The notes: generated from the sequence alone by a model not told the origin. DNA of 64,000 nt from Cupriavidus yeoncheonensis (GCF_905397275.1 NZ_CAJPUY010000023.1:46674-110673), one strand, 5' to 3'. Counted from the stretch's first letter, positions 54,934 through 63,640 are shown. Program-made: numbers and translations.

Positions 54934-55377
54934 TCAGATCTGGCGCTGGACGAGCACAGAGCGCGCATCGGCCACGTGCGTGCCGTCCTGGTTGATGATG
55001 CGGGTGCCCTTGACAAGGAATTCGAGGGCGCCGCCCTTCTTGTCGTAGACATCGACGATGCGGGGTTCGTAGGTCAGGGTATCGCCTGCGTGGATGGGTG
55101 CGTGAAAGTCGTATTGCTGCTCGGCGTGCAGCACACGCGAGGGCTCCACGCGGGCCAGTGCGAGCAGGTCGAAGGTATTGAACAGCCAGCCTTCCATGCA
55201 GGAGACGAAGGTCGGCGGGACGCGCAGCGAGGGGAGCCCCGCCGCGCGGGCGGCGGCGAGGTCGTGGTAGGACGGGTCGGTCTCGCCGATGGCCCGCGCG
55301 TACCAGCGCACGGCCCATTCCTCCACCTTGATGCTGCGCTGCCCGAAGCTGTGGCCGATCAGGTTCTTGTCGAGCAT
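54934..55377 (-). CDS. FAS1-like dehydratase-domain (MaoC N-terminal) protein
   Basis: A 147-residue hot-dog protein: MLDKNLIGHSFGQRSIKVEE, VRWYARAIGETDPSYHDLAAARAAG, VPPTFVSCMEGW, AEQQYDFHAPIHAGDTLTYEPRIVDVYDKKG and FLVKGTRIINQDG. This is the FAS1-type dehydratase domain, usually the non-catalytic partner of a MaoC subunit. It is 17 bp downstream of the SDR gene and 10 bp upstream of the MaoC gene, so both are co-translated. A strong case exists for a heteromer with the MaoC protein. Confidence 0.9.
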   Translation of the reverse strand: MLDKNLIGHSFGQRSIKVEEWAVRWYARAIGETDPSYHDLAAARAAGLPSLRVPPTFVSCMEGWLFNTFDLLALARVEPSRVLHAEQQYDFHAPIHAGDTLTYEPRIVDVYDKKGGALEFLVKGTRIINQDGTHVADARSVLVQRQI

Positions 55378-55394
55378 GACATGTCTCCGGTCAG

Positions 55395-56327
55395 TCAGGC
55401 GGCGGCGGGGATGACGCCATCGAGCGTGGCGTTCGGCGTGGCGCGACGCACGAGGTCCGGCACCAGCGCGCCCAGTTCGGCCACCTCCCACCGGCCAGGC
55501 TTCTCGATGTGCGGACCCGCGTGCCAGCCTTCGGCGACCGTGATGCGGCCACCACGGCTGCCGAACACGCGGCCGGTGACGTCTGCGGATTCGGTGCTGC
55601 CGAGCCAGACCACCAGCGGCGCGACGTTGGCCGGGTCGAGGGCCTCGAAGCCAGTCACGGCATTGACGACGGGGTTAAGCCGGCCGCTCTTGATCAGGTG
55701 CTCGGTGTGGCGGGTCGTGCCGCTCGGGTAGATGGTGTTGACCGTGACGCCATAGCGGCCCAGTTCCGTCGCCGCGACGTTCGACATGCAGGCGATGCCC
55801 GCCTTCGCGGCGCCGTAGCAGGTCTGGCCTACGTTGCCGAACAGGCCGGCCGAGGACGAGGTGTTGATCACGCGGGCCGCGCGCTGACGGCCGGCCTTGG
55901 ATTCGTCGCGCCACCAGGCGGCGGCGTGGCGCATCGGCGCGAAGGTGCCGCGCAGGTGCACCCGGATCACGGCGTCCCAGTCCTCCACCTCCATATTGAC
56001 CAGCATGCGGTCACGGATGATCGCGGCATTGTTGACCAGCACGTCAATGCTGCCGAAGTTCTCGATGGCCGACTGGATCATGCGCTTCGCGCCGTCCCAG
56101 TCGGCCACGTCGTCGTTATTGGCCACGGCCGTGCCACCCATGGCGCGGATCTCTTCGACGACCTGCTGCGCGGGTCCTGCGGCAATCTCGCTGCCATCCG
56201 GTGATGCGCCGAGATCGTTGACGACCACTTTCGCACCGTGGCGAGCGAATTCCAGGGCATATTCGCGGCCGAGGCCACGGCCGGCGCCAGTGATGACGAC
56301 CACGCGGTCCTTGCAGAGTTGTTGCAT
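55395..56327 (-). CDS. SDR-family 3-hydroxyacyl-CoA dehydrogenase (MFE-2 type)
   Basis: A 310-residue SDR from ATG 56327 (AAAGGAG 7 nt upstream). It has GAGRGLGREYALEFARHGAK, NDLGASPDGSEIAAGPAQQVVEEI (the extended loop typical of peroxisomal MFE-2 dehydrogenases), NNAAIIRDRM, TSSSAGLFGNVGQTCYGAAKAG with Ser and YxxxK, and a C-terminal extension ending VIPAAA. It heads an operon whose other products are two hot-dog dehydratases and a ligase, so oxidation and hydration steps are encoded together. An ACTAGCCGGAT site lies 92 bp upstream. Confidence 0.92.
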   Translation of the reverse strand: MQQLCKDRVVVITGAGRGLGREYALEFARHGAKVVVNDLGASPDGSEIAAGPAQQVVEEIRAMGGTAVANNDDVADWDGAKRMIQSAIENFGSIDVLVNNAAIIRDRMLVNMEVEDWDAVIRVHLRGTFAPMRHAAAWWRDESKAGRQRAARVINTSSSAGLFGNVGQTCYGAAKAGIACMSNVAATELGRYGVTVNTIYPSGTTRHTEHLIKSGRLNPVVNAVTGFEALDPANVAPLVVWLGSTESADVTGRVFGSRGGRITVAEGWHAGPHIEKPGRWEVAELGALVPDLVRRATPNATLDGVIPAAA

Positions 56328-56840
56328 CGATACTCCTTTCGAAACAGATGTTGGATAAAAGCGGTCCAGTCGAATCGGGACGGACGGTTCGATTATTTCG
56401 GGAGGGGGCGCGGTTGCCACTAGCCGGATAGGGCAGTGCGCAACCGGGCGTGCCGCGTGGCGGGGTGAGGCTCCCCTCGAATGCGACACGCGGCCACTAA
56501 CGCCCCGCGTGTCCTCCCTCGCGACCATCTCTGCGGGGGGCGGTGGCCAGCCTGTGCTGGAGCAGGCATTCGGGGTCATCGCTGAGGATGATGTCCAGAC
56601 CGTCGACGTCGGTGCGGGAGATGCAAGCTCCTCGGTGTCCCGTATTGTCAAATGACCGTCCCAAAAGATCAAATGCAGGACGGCGTATTCGTCAATACTT
56701 CCTTGCAAGCCTCCCCCCAGTGAATGATTCGCCTGCCCAGTGCGCCGTAGTACCGCCGGTGCAGGCGTCAGTGAAGCCTGAAAGGCCTTCCACAGCGCGG
56801 GAGCCCCGGACCCTTCGTAGATGCTCTTCCTGTCGATACC
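56328..56840. other. Divergent intergenic region with two kinds of putative operator
   Basis: No gene is seen in 513 bp between the SDR operon (-) and the keto-acid cleavage gene (+). Besides the ACTAGCCGGAT site at 56419, the direct repeat TCAAATG occurs at 56648-56654 and 56669-56675, exactly 21 bp apart, about 170 bp before the plus gene. The first copy lies in the small palindrome GTCAAATGAC. This could be an activator site for the plus gene. Confidence 0.45.
56419..56437. promoter_or_regulatory. ACTAGCCGGAT site before the SDR-hydratase-ligase operon
   Basis: ACTAGCCGGATAGGGCAGT shares its first 11 bases with the sites at 45874 and 48800 and keeps a partly matching right arm (GGGCAGT against GGCTAGT). 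It lies 92 bp upstream of the SDR ATG at 56327. Confidence 0.65.
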
Positions 56841-57899
56841 ATGAACTTTCTTGACGGACACCTGTTCCCCGAAAACCAGCAACCGCTGATCATCACGGCT
56901 GCGCCTTACGCTCCCTCGTGGATGCCGTCGGACTTTCCCGAGGACATCGCCGTCACCATGGAGGAGCAAATCCAGAAGGCGGTGGATTGCTACAACGCGG
57001 GTGCCACCGTACTGCACCTGCATGTACGGGAGCTCGATGGCAAAGGCTCCAAGCGTCTGTCCAAGTTCAATGAGCTGATCGCTGGCGTGCGGGCCCGGGT
57101 ACCGGAGATGATCATCCAGGTCGGCGGCTCGATCAGCTTTGCTCCGGAAACGGAAGGCGCGGCTGCAAAGTGGCTCTCGGACGACACGCGCCACATGCTG
57201 GCCGAACTCGACCCGAAGCCCGACCAGGTTACGGTTACCGTCAATACGTCGCAGATGAACATCCTCGAGCAGTTTGATCATCGCGACATCGTGGGCAGTT
57301 CAATGGAAGACCCGGTGGTCTTCAATGCCTACAAAGAGATGACTGTGCCGGCGCAGCCGGGCTGGGTCGAGGAGCACGTCCGTCGGCTGAGCGCGGCAGG
57401 GATCCAGAGCGCGTTCCAGTGCTACAACATCAACAGCTTCGAGTCTGTGGAACGACTGATGCGCCGCGGGATCTACAAGGGACCGCTGGTCCTGAACTGG
57501 GTCGCGATTGGCGGGGGCATGGACTCACCGAGTATCTACAGCCTGGCCAACTTCGTGCGCGCCGTGCCGGATGGCGCTGTGTTGACGGTGGAAAGCTCGG
57601 TACTCAACGTGCTCCCGGTGAACACGTTTGGGATTGCGATGGGGCTGCATGTTCGCTGCGGCACCGAAGACACGCTCTGGAACCAGACCCGTACCGAGAA
57701 AATGGGTACGGTGGCCCAGATCGAGCAACTGGTGCGTATCTCGCGAGAGATGAGTCGCCCGATCGCGACCGCCCAGCAAGCGCGCGAAATGTGCAAGATC
57801 GGCGTGTTCTATGACACGGTGGAGGAAACACTGCAGGAAAACGGCTTCGCGCCCAATCGCAAGGGCGCGCAACAAGGCTTCCTGAAGAAGGTGGCCTGA
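56841..57899 (+). CDS. Beta-keto acid cleavage enzyme (3-keto-5-aminohexanoate cleavage family)
   Basis: A 352-residue TIM-barrel enzyme of the BKACE (former DUF849) family: LIITAAPYAPSWMPSDFPEDIAVTMEEQIQKAVDCYNAGA, the zinc-binding HLHVRE (near residue 55), QVGGSISFAPE, and NWVAIGGGMDSPSIYSLANF. BKACE enzymes condense a beta-keto acid with acetyl-CoA to give acetoacetate and a new CoA ester. The substrate varies and cannot be read here. Acetoacetate could be handled by the 3-hydroxybutyrate dehydrogenase and acetoacetate decarboxylase encoded 3-5 kb on. A hairpin at 57914 follows the stop. Confidence 0.9.
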   Translation: MNFLDGHLFPENQQPLIITAAPYAPSWMPSDFPEDIAVTMEEQIQKAVDCYNAGATVLHLHVRELDGKGSKRLSKFNELIAGVRARVPEMIIQVGGSISFAPETEGAAAKWLSDDTRHMLAELDPKPDQVTVTVNTSQMNILEQFDHRDIVGSSMEDPVVFNAYKEMTVPAQPGWVEEHVRRLSAAGIQSAFQCYNINSFESVERLMRRGIYKGPLVLNWVAIGGGMDSPSIYSLANFVRAVPDGAVLTVESSVLNVLPVNTFGIAMGLHVRCGTEDTLWNQTRTEKMGTVAQIEQLVRISREMSRPIATAQQAREMCKIGVFYDTVEETLQENGFAPNRKGAQQGFLKKVA

Positions 57900-57913
57900 C
57901 CCAGCGTCAGTCC

Positions 57914-57934
57914 TGGGGAGGCTTCGCCTCCCCA
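57914..57934 (+). terminator. 9-bp hairpin after the keto-acid cleavage gene
   Basis: TGGGGAGGC (57914-57922), loop TTC and GCCTCCCCA (57926-57934) form a tight stem 15 bp after the stop. No U-run follows. It may limit transcription into the NTF2-like gene. Confidence 0.6.
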
Positions 57935-58027
57935 AAGCACAGTTCTCGCGCACCAGTCGCGCGATCTTCCGGACGGGCCATGCTGGCGACCGTCCGGCTT
58001 CGGCGTGGCATTTCAGGTAATGGAACC

Positions 58028-58468
58028 ATGAACAACCCAGAGACTCTTTCCCTTGTCATTGGCGGCGAGCAGACGGTGATCCGCATGTATCACGCCCTCG
58101 ACCGACGAGACTATCCTGGTACATCCGAGTGCTTCATGCCGGATGGCATTTGGGATCATGGCACTCATGCACTGCTCGGGCCAGAACAGATCCTTGCTTC
58201 CCTGAGCAAGCGGTCCGCAACGCTGTTCACTCGACACTATGTCAGCAATTTTATTGTCCTGGAGCATGGCGGATCAGTGGCCAAGGTGGCCTTCGGCCTG
58301 ACCGTCTATCGCTCCGACACGGGGGCAGCGCCAACGCTCCCCGTGGACAAGGTGGTGCCGGCCCTGCTGGCTGACGTGGAATGCGAGCTGGCATGCAATG
58401 ACCGTGGAGATTGGCTCATCAACCGCCTCGCACCTCGGATCACCTTCGCCGCGCGCGCCGCGTCCTGA
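58028..58468 (+). CDS. SnoaL/NTF2-like protein
   Basis: A 146-residue NTF2-fold candidate: LVIGGEQTVIRMYHALDRRDYPGTSECFMPDGIWDHGTHALLG, LASLSKRSATLFTRHYVSNFIVLE, KVAFGLTVYRSDTG and ECELACNDRGDWLINRLAPRI. His and Asp residues (GIWDHG, TRHYVSN) match the positions used by SnoaL-like hydrolases and dehydratases. ATG 58028 is preferred over a farther ATG at 57980. It may assist the keto-acid cleavage pathway encoded just upstream. Function unassigned. Confidence 0.78.
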   Translation: MNNPETLSLVIGGEQTVIRMYHALDRRDYPGTSECFMPDGIWDHGTHALLGPEQILASLSKRSATLFTRHYVSNFIVLEHGGSVAKVAFGLTVYRSDTGAAPTLPVDKVVPALLADVECELACNDRGDWLINRLAPRITFAARAAS

Positions 58469-58655
58469 CGCCCGGCGTAGGCGGCCACACGAGCTTGTCC
58501 ATCGTGACCAGCGCCGCGCGCCTGCGCGAGCGCACCGAACGTTTGTCCGCGCGACCATCGGTGCGCGGCATGCCCGTTCGAGCGGCGTTTCCGGTGCTAT
58601 GCGCTGCAAACCTGTGCCTCACGAGCAGATCGTCGCAAGCCCACGCCGACTGATG

Positions 58656-59957
58656 TTAGCTGGCGCCGGCGTTCAGATCGTCCGCCTGGTCGGCGGGAAA
58701 TCTCTCGAGCGTCACGAGCCTTGAGGTGTCGACCACATCACCGTTGAATGCATCGGAAGTCAAAGTTTCCGACGCTTGCTGGCGATGTACGTCGTGTGTC
58801 ACGAAGCCGATGTCGCGGCTTGGAATGGCAAACCAGTCGGGGTTGCCAAGCGAGCGGCGGATGTCCTCCAGCCCGCCCTCCCAATGCTCGCCAAGCGTGT
58901 CGGTGCTGAACTCGTAGTCCTTGTAGTGTCCCTCGAAGGCCTTGTTCTTGTAGATCAGGTGGACCACATTGACCGCACGGCCACCCGCGACTTCCCGCGC
59001 CTTGCGCATGAGCGGATGGCTCTGGCGCACTTCCTCCGGCACGTGTTCCAGTAGCTGCTTGATGAGACCGGCGTGCCTCTGCTCTGCTTCGAGAAAGGTG
59101 GTAATCGCCCGGGTCCGGCTCGAGTACTGGATATCCTTGGTCCGCTCCGAGATGTCAAGGAAGTTGCCCGGCAGCCTGCCACGCGAGCTCCACAGATCCA
59201 CCTGGAATATCAGTGTGTCCTTGTGCTGCGATTCCCTGACGATCTCAGTGAGCGGCGTGTTCGAGACGAGGCCGCCGTCCCAATAGTATTCGCCATCGAT
59301 TTCAACTGCGGGGAACCCCGGCGGCAGCGCGCCCGATGCCATGAAGTGCTCCGGCTTCAGGCGCATCTTGGTATTGTCGAAATAGATCAGGTTCCCTGTG
59401 CGGACATTGACCGCCCCCACGGAAACCCGAATATCGCCGTCGTTGATACGATCGAAGTCGGCGTACTTGAGCAGCGTGGCGCGCAAGGCGGCCGTATCGT
59501 AAAAGCTCACCTGGCTTGGCTCTTTAGGTATCAGCCCCGCGCCATGCAGGAGCGAGCGCGGCGTAAAGAACCCCTTCTGGCCTTCCGCCAGCGCGCGGCT
59601 GGCGGCCCACATGCTCGACCACTTGCGCGCAATATCCTTGAAACCCAATGTCGCCGGCCACCAGGCGCCCACGTGACCGATCAGGTCCGCAGGCTGGCAA
59701 ATGGTGTTCCAGAAGCCGCTCAATGCTTCCACGCCGTCTTCAGGCGCGTTGCCTGCGATGATGGCCGTATTCAATGCACCAATCGAAATTCCCGAGATCC
59801 AGGTGGGCCTGATGCCAGCTTCGGCCAGACCTTGATAAACGCCTGCCTGATAGGAGCCGAGTGCGCCGCCTCCCTGCAGGACCAATCCGATTTCGTCATA
59901 GGGGGGCAACTCTAGCTGATGGTCGCGATTGATTCTGCTGGTTCCGCTGCGGCGCAC
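58656..59957 (-). CDS. Patatin-like phospholipase/esterase
   Basis: A 433-residue protein starting at GTG 59957 (AAGGAG 7 nt upstream). The patatin Ser-Asp dyad is visible: oxyanion loop LVLQGGGALGSYQAGVY, nucleophile in SGISIGAL (GxSxG), and DGGLVSNTPL with the Asp. The C-terminal part has IQYSSRTRAITTFLEAEQ and DIRRSLGNPDWF, common in the bacterial DUF3734-containing subgroup. No signal peptide is seen. In this operon with acetoacetate decarboxylase and 3-hydroxybutyrate dehydrogenase it may act on polyhydroxybutyrate or lipid esters. Confidence 0.92.
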   Translation of the reverse strand: MRRSGTSRINRDHQLELPPYDEIGLVLQGGGALGSYQAGVYQGLAEAGIRPTWISGISIGALNTAIIAGNAPEDGVEALSGFWNTICQPADLIGHVGAWWPATLGFKDIARKWSSMWAASRALAEGQKGFFTPRSLLHGAGLIPKEPSQVSFYDTAALRATLLKYADFDRINDGDIRVSVGAVNVRTGNLIYFDNTKMRLKPEHFMASGALPPGFPAVEIDGEYYWDGGLVSNTPLTEIVRESQHKDTLIFQVDLWSSRGRLPGNFLDISERTKDIQYSSRTRAITTFLEAEQRHAGLIKQLLEHVPEEVRQSHPLMRKAREVAGGRAVNVVHLIYKNKAFEGHYKDYEFSTDTLGEHWEGGLEDIRRSLGNPDWFAIPSRDIGFVTHDVHRQQASETLTSDAFNGDVVDTSRLVTLERFPADQADDLNAGAS

Positions 59958-59973
59958 GTCTGACTCCTTGTAT

Positions 59974-60756
59974 TTATTGCATGAACCAGCCGTGACTCAC
60001 CACGACCGACTGCCCCGTCAACGCCGCCGACTCGAATCCGGCCAGGAAGGCAACCGTTCTGGCCACGTCAGCCACAGTCGTGAATTCCCCGTCCACGGTC
60101 TCCTTGAGCATCACGTTCTTGACGACTTCCGCTTCCGAGATTCCGAGGGCCTTGGCCTGCTCTGGAATCTGCTTGTCGACCAACGGCGTGCGGACAAAGC
60201 CCGGACACACCACGTTGGCGCGCACGCCGCGCGGGCCGCCTTCCTTCGCGACAACGCGGGCAAGGCCAAGGAGCCCGTGCTTAGCTGTCACATAGGCCGA
60301 CTTCAGCTTCGATGCCTCATGTGAGTGAACCGAACCCATGTAGATAATGGAACCACCCTTGCCTGCCGCGTACATATGCCGGATGGCAGCTTTCGTCGTC
60401 AGGAAAGCGCCGTCCAGGTGAATGGCCAGCATTTTCTTCCAGTCCGAGAATTCGTAGTCTTCAATCGGATTGACAATCTGGATGCCGGCATTCGACACCA
60501 GCACATCGATGCTGCCGAGCTTGCTGACCGTTTCCTCGATGCCGGCGTTGACCGCGGCTTCGCTCGTCACGTCCATCGACACAGCAATTGCCTTGCCGCC
60601 CTCAGCGACGATCGCATCCGCGACTTTCTGCGCATTCTGCAGATTCAGGTCGGCGATGACGACGGCGGCGCCATCCTGAGCCAGCTGGCGTGCGCATTGT
60701 TCACCAATACCACTTGCTGCGCCGGTAACGAGTGCGACTTTTCCTTGCAATGACAT
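59974..60756 (-). CDS. 3-hydroxybutyrate dehydrogenase
   Basis: A 260-residue SDR: VTGAASGIGEQCARQLAQDG, VIADLNLQNAQ with the NAD-selecting Asp, VSNAGIQIVNPIEDYEF, and active site GSVHSHEASKLKSAYVTAKHG. The later segment CPGFVRTPLVDKQIPEQAKALGISEAEVVKNVMLKETVDGEFTT is characteristic of D-3-hydroxybutyrate dehydrogenases, which interconvert 3-hydroxybutyrate and acetoacetate. It lies 17 bp after the acetoacetate decarboxylase gene and 16 bp before the patatin gene. This fits turnover of polyhydroxybutyrate monomers. Confidence 0.93.
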   Translation of the reverse strand: MSLQGKVALVTGAASGIGEQCARQLAQDGAAVVIADLNLQNAQKVADAIVAEGGKAIAVSMDVTSEAAVNAGIEETVSKLGSIDVLVSNAGIQIVNPIEDYEFSDWKKMLAIHLDGAFLTTKAAIRHMYAAGKGGSIIYMGSVHSHEASKLKSAYVTAKHGLLGLARVVAKEGGPRGVRANVVCPGFVRTPLVDKQIPEQAKALGISEAEVVKNVMLKETVDGEFTTVADVARTVAFLAGFESAALTGQSVVVSHGWFMQ

Positions 60757-60773
60757 GGTTGCTCCTTGCGGGG

Positions 60774-61553
60774 TTACTGGTTGACGACAAGCCTCGGGGC
60801 CTGTGCAGGCGCGAGGTAATCAAACGCGACTTCGCCGATATCAAGCGTGAGATTGGTAATGACATGCCTCGCGCCAATGATCTTCCTGACCGGAAGCTCG
60901 GCAACGGGCGCCAGCGCGTGCGGGTGGAGTTCCAGCGCGGCGGGTCCTTCCCAGGCGCCGAGCACCGTCACGTCCTTCAGATAGAAACGGACCAGTTCGC
61001 AGATCCGCGGCGAGCCATCGACGTGCGGGATCACCTTGAGCAGGTAGTTCGGCGTATCCGCCAGCTTCCGGCGTTCGGCCTCGATATCGAGCGGGCGGAA
61101 TTTATAACCCATGGTGCCGGTCGCGATCCGCTGCGTCCCATAGTCAACGGTGCCAAGCAGCGTATCGTTACCATCAATGGTCAGGCGGGGCGAGGCGAGC
61201 TTCTTCGGAAACCCCCAGATTTCACGGCCGCCGGCGATCGGTCCTTCATCATCCAGGTACATCGAATGCGTGTAGTTGCCCTTCTGGCCCGAGTCATCGA
61301 TGACGGAAATCACCTGGCCGCTCTCCGTGTAGTCACCGAATCCGGAGGAGTCCGGCATGCGGATGAACTCGTAGTGGACCAGCGCCGAATCGACCGTCAA
61401 GGGCTCGGGCACGACCGCTCGCAGGGCATCCAGGTCAGTTTCGTAGGTAATGATCAGGTATTCGCGATTGAGGAATCGGAAAGGCGGACGCGGATACGAG
61501 GGGCTATGCAGAGGCATTGCAAAAGCGTTCTTACGGATGTCATCTATTTTCAC
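60774..61553 (-). CDS. adc: Acetoacetate decarboxylase
   Basis: A 259-residue acetoacetate decarboxylase. The Schiff-base lysine lies in GGREIWGFPKKLASPRL; the N-terminus KIDDIRKNAFAMPLHSPSYPRPPFRF and EYLIITYETD are family-typical. I prefer the GTG at 61553 because AGGGA lies 6 nt before it and homologues start with KxxDxRxxAFAMP; ATGs at 61580/61583 lack a ribosome site. It converts acetoacetate to acetone and CO2 and heads the operon with 3-hydroxybutyrate dehydrogenase and patatin. Confidence 0.93.
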   Translation of the reverse strand: MKIDDIRKNAFAMPLHSPSYPRPPFRFLNREYLIITYETDLDALRAVVPEPLTVDSALVHYEFIRMPDSSGFGDYTESGQVISVIDDSGQKGNYTHSMYLDDEGPIAGGREIWGFPKKLASPRLTIDGNDTLLGTVDYGTQRIATGTMGYKFRPLDIEAERRKLADTPNYLLKVIPHVDGSPRICELVRFYLKDVTVLGAWEGPAALELHPHALAPVAELPVRKIIGARHVITNLTLDIGEVAFDYLAPAQAPRLVVNQ

Positions 61554-61811
61554 GAGGATCCCTGTAAGTTGTGGAGTCATCACAGTTCGATAACTTGATT
61601 GCCTCAGCCAGACATGGGGCTGATTCCTGCGCAGGCATCGCTCAGTGGCGGACTGCCTTGCCTGGCTTTGCGCGGCGACGTTGCTGTGACGAATACAGCA
61701 GATTTGTCGCAGCGCAGCATCCAGTTGGACGATCCTACGGGTTTTCCATTAGCAATGAAAGTGCGCAGAGCGGAATGGATTGTTTCACCAGAAGGACAAA
61801 GGACATGCGAC

Positions 61812-62045
61812 ATGAGGCACACCAGAGTGAACGACCGGGCGGCGCTGGGCGGCATCTTGTTCGTATTGCAGGCCGGGATTGCGTGGCAAGACTTGCCGCA
61901 GGAACCAGGCTTCGGCAGTGGCATGGCTCGCTGGCGTTGCCTTCACGATTGGCAGGCCGACGGCAGTCGTGACCGGTGCCTATCGGCACGACTCGGTGGT
62001 CCTCAAAGACCTGGTCGATGCAATACCAGCGGTGCCTGATCTGCG
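61812..62045 (+). pseudogene. Remains of an IS5-family transposase
   Basis: From 61812 the plus strand encodes MRHTRVNDRAALGGILFVLQ and AGIAWQDLPQEPGFGSGMAR then WRCLHDWQADG, the N-terminal domain of IS5 (IS427 group) transposases. The match resumes in another frame as YRHDSVVLKDLVDAIPAV near 61975-62040, from the catalytic domain. The catalytic centre and C-terminus are lost. It fills part of a gene-free 731-bp stretch (61554-62284); the rest of that stretch shows no recognisable gene and includes the right end of the adjacent IS110 element. Confidence 0.75.
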
Positions 62046-62284
62046 CGACCGCGAAGCAGGGCAGGTCGATCTGGTTCGCGCGGCGGTCGAGCGCGAGGCG
62101 GTGGTTGTGGTCGGCCGCAATGCGCGCTATTGGCGCACGGGACTCGGCCATAGCCGCCTATGCTGCCACGGTCGGGGCGCTTGCTCTGATGCGTCTCGTC
62201 GACGACGAGGCGTTGCGAGTGAAACTCGAGACGCGGTCGCCAATGCAATGCCTTCCCCTCCTGAGAAACAGATGACGGCTGGCG

Positions 62285-63625
62285 CTATGGAGCCGCCGCT
62301 GTCACAGGCGTGATGGCGAAGCCGAGGTCAGCGGCGCGGCGGCGCAAAGCGGCGATGGAGCGGTGGCGCTGCTGCTCCTCGTACTTCTGCTGACCTTGAT
62401 CGACGAAGGCCTCGCCGCGCGTGAGCATGAAGTACACCATGCGGGCGAGCTTGTGGGCGACGGCGGTATTGGCGCGCGGCTTGTCCATGCGCGCGCACAG
62501 GCGCCGGTAAAAGGCGCCCAGCGCCGAACGATTGCGCGAGAGACTCATGGCCGCGAGTTTCAGCGCCTGGCGCACCCGGTTGGTCGAGCGTCGCGTGCGC
62601 GCCGACAGGACCTTGCCACCGCTGATCTTGGTGCCCGGACATAGTCCCAGCCAGGAACAGAAGTGCTTGACGTTGGCGAAGCGGCGCAGGTCCGGCCCGA
62701 TCTCCGACAGCACCGTCAGCACGGAGGTGATCGCCAGGCCGTTGATGCGCGTCAGGTCCACGCCGGCCCAGCGCGCCAGCGCGGTACGCAAGTCGAAGGC
62801 CGGAGTGTTTTTGCCGGCACGCTTGCCCGGCCCGCTGAGATTGGCCTCGTGGGATCCTAACGGCGCCAGCAGCGCCTGGAGCTTGGCATCGCATTCGGCC
62901 ATGCGTTGTGCGAGGCTGTCGTACATGGCCAGCGACTGCGCCAGCACGAAGAGGTGCTCCTCACGCCAGTTTCCCGTCAGTGCGCGCTGGATGTCGACCA
63001 CGCTGGCCTTGACGCGGCTATGGCGGTGCTGCGCCAGGACCGCGGGGTCGCGCTGGCCGGCCACGATGTCGCGGATGATGGCTTGCCCGGTCATGCCCAT
63101 CACGTCGGTAAGCACTTCGGTGAGCTGAAGGTTCATCTGCACTAGCGCCTTTTGCATGCGCTGCACCCAGCAAGCTTGCTCGGTGAGCAGCACTTCGCGC
63201 TGGCGCACCACCGCGCGCACGACACACACCTCGTCGTCGGGGCGGAACGCGCCGCGCAGCAGCCCCAGGCTCATCAGCTTTTGCAACCACTGGCAGTCGA
63301 GCACGTCGCTCTTGCGCCCGGGCACGTACTTGAGCTGCCGCGCATCGACCAGCCAGACCGTCAGGCCGCGCTGCTCCAGCACCTCATACACGGGGATCCA
63401 GTAGACCCCGGTGGATTCCAGCGCCACGGTGTCCACGCCGCACGCCAGCAGCCAGTCAGCCAGCGCGTGCAGATCGTCGGTCATCGCGCCGAACTCACAC
63501 ACCGGCTCGCAGCCGGCATGTTCGGCCAGATGCCGCGGCACCGCCGCCCAGTGGCTCGACGCGCCCACGTCGATCCCTGCCGCATTGGGAAACACGACCT
63601 CGTCGTCTCGCTTGCGTATGGTCAT
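62285..63625 (-). CDS. IS110-family transposase (DEDD recombinase)
   Basis: A 446-residue IS110 transposase. The N-terminal RuvC-like DEDD set is visible: Asp19 (AGIDVGASSHW), Glu70 (LESTGVYW), Asp107 and Asp110 (GRKSDVLDCQWLQ). The C-terminal Tnp domain has INGLAITSVLTVLSEIGPDL, FCSWLGLCPGTKISGGKV with the conserved Ser of SGGK, and the Arg-rich tail. ATG 63625 has GGAG 7 nt upstream; ATG 63640 does not. The gene appears intact. IS110 elements recombine with a bridge RNA encoded beside the gene; the 281-bp upstream gap is the candidate location. Confidence 0.93.
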   Translation of the reverse strand: MTIRKRDDEVVFPNAAGIDVGASSHWAAVPRHLAEHAGCEPVCEFGAMTDDLHALADWLLACGVDTVALESTGVYWIPVYEVLEQRGLTVWLVDARQLKYVPGRKSDVLDCQWLQKLMSLGLLRGAFRPDDEVCVVRAVVRQREVLLTEQACWVQRMQKALVQMNLQLTEVLTDVMGMTGQAIIRDIVAGQRDPAVLAQHRHSRVKASVVDIQRALTGNWREEHLFVLAQSLAMYDSLAQRMAECDAKLQALLAPLGSHEANLSGPGKRAGKNTPAFDLRTALARWAGVDLTRINGLAITSVLTVLSEIGPDLRRFANVKHFCSWLGLCPGTKISGGKVLSARTRRSTNRVRQALKLAAMSLSRNRSALGAFYRRLCARMDKPRANTAVAHKLARMVYFMLTRGEAFVDQGQQKYEEQQRHRSIAALRRRAADLGFAITPVTAAAP

Positions 63626-63640
63626 GGCTTGCTCCACCAT

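Noticed and set aside
61571..61811. Coding start for the IS5 relic upstream of 61812
   Set aside because: The residues upstream show no IS5 similarity and no Shine-Dalgarno; the homology begins only at 61812.
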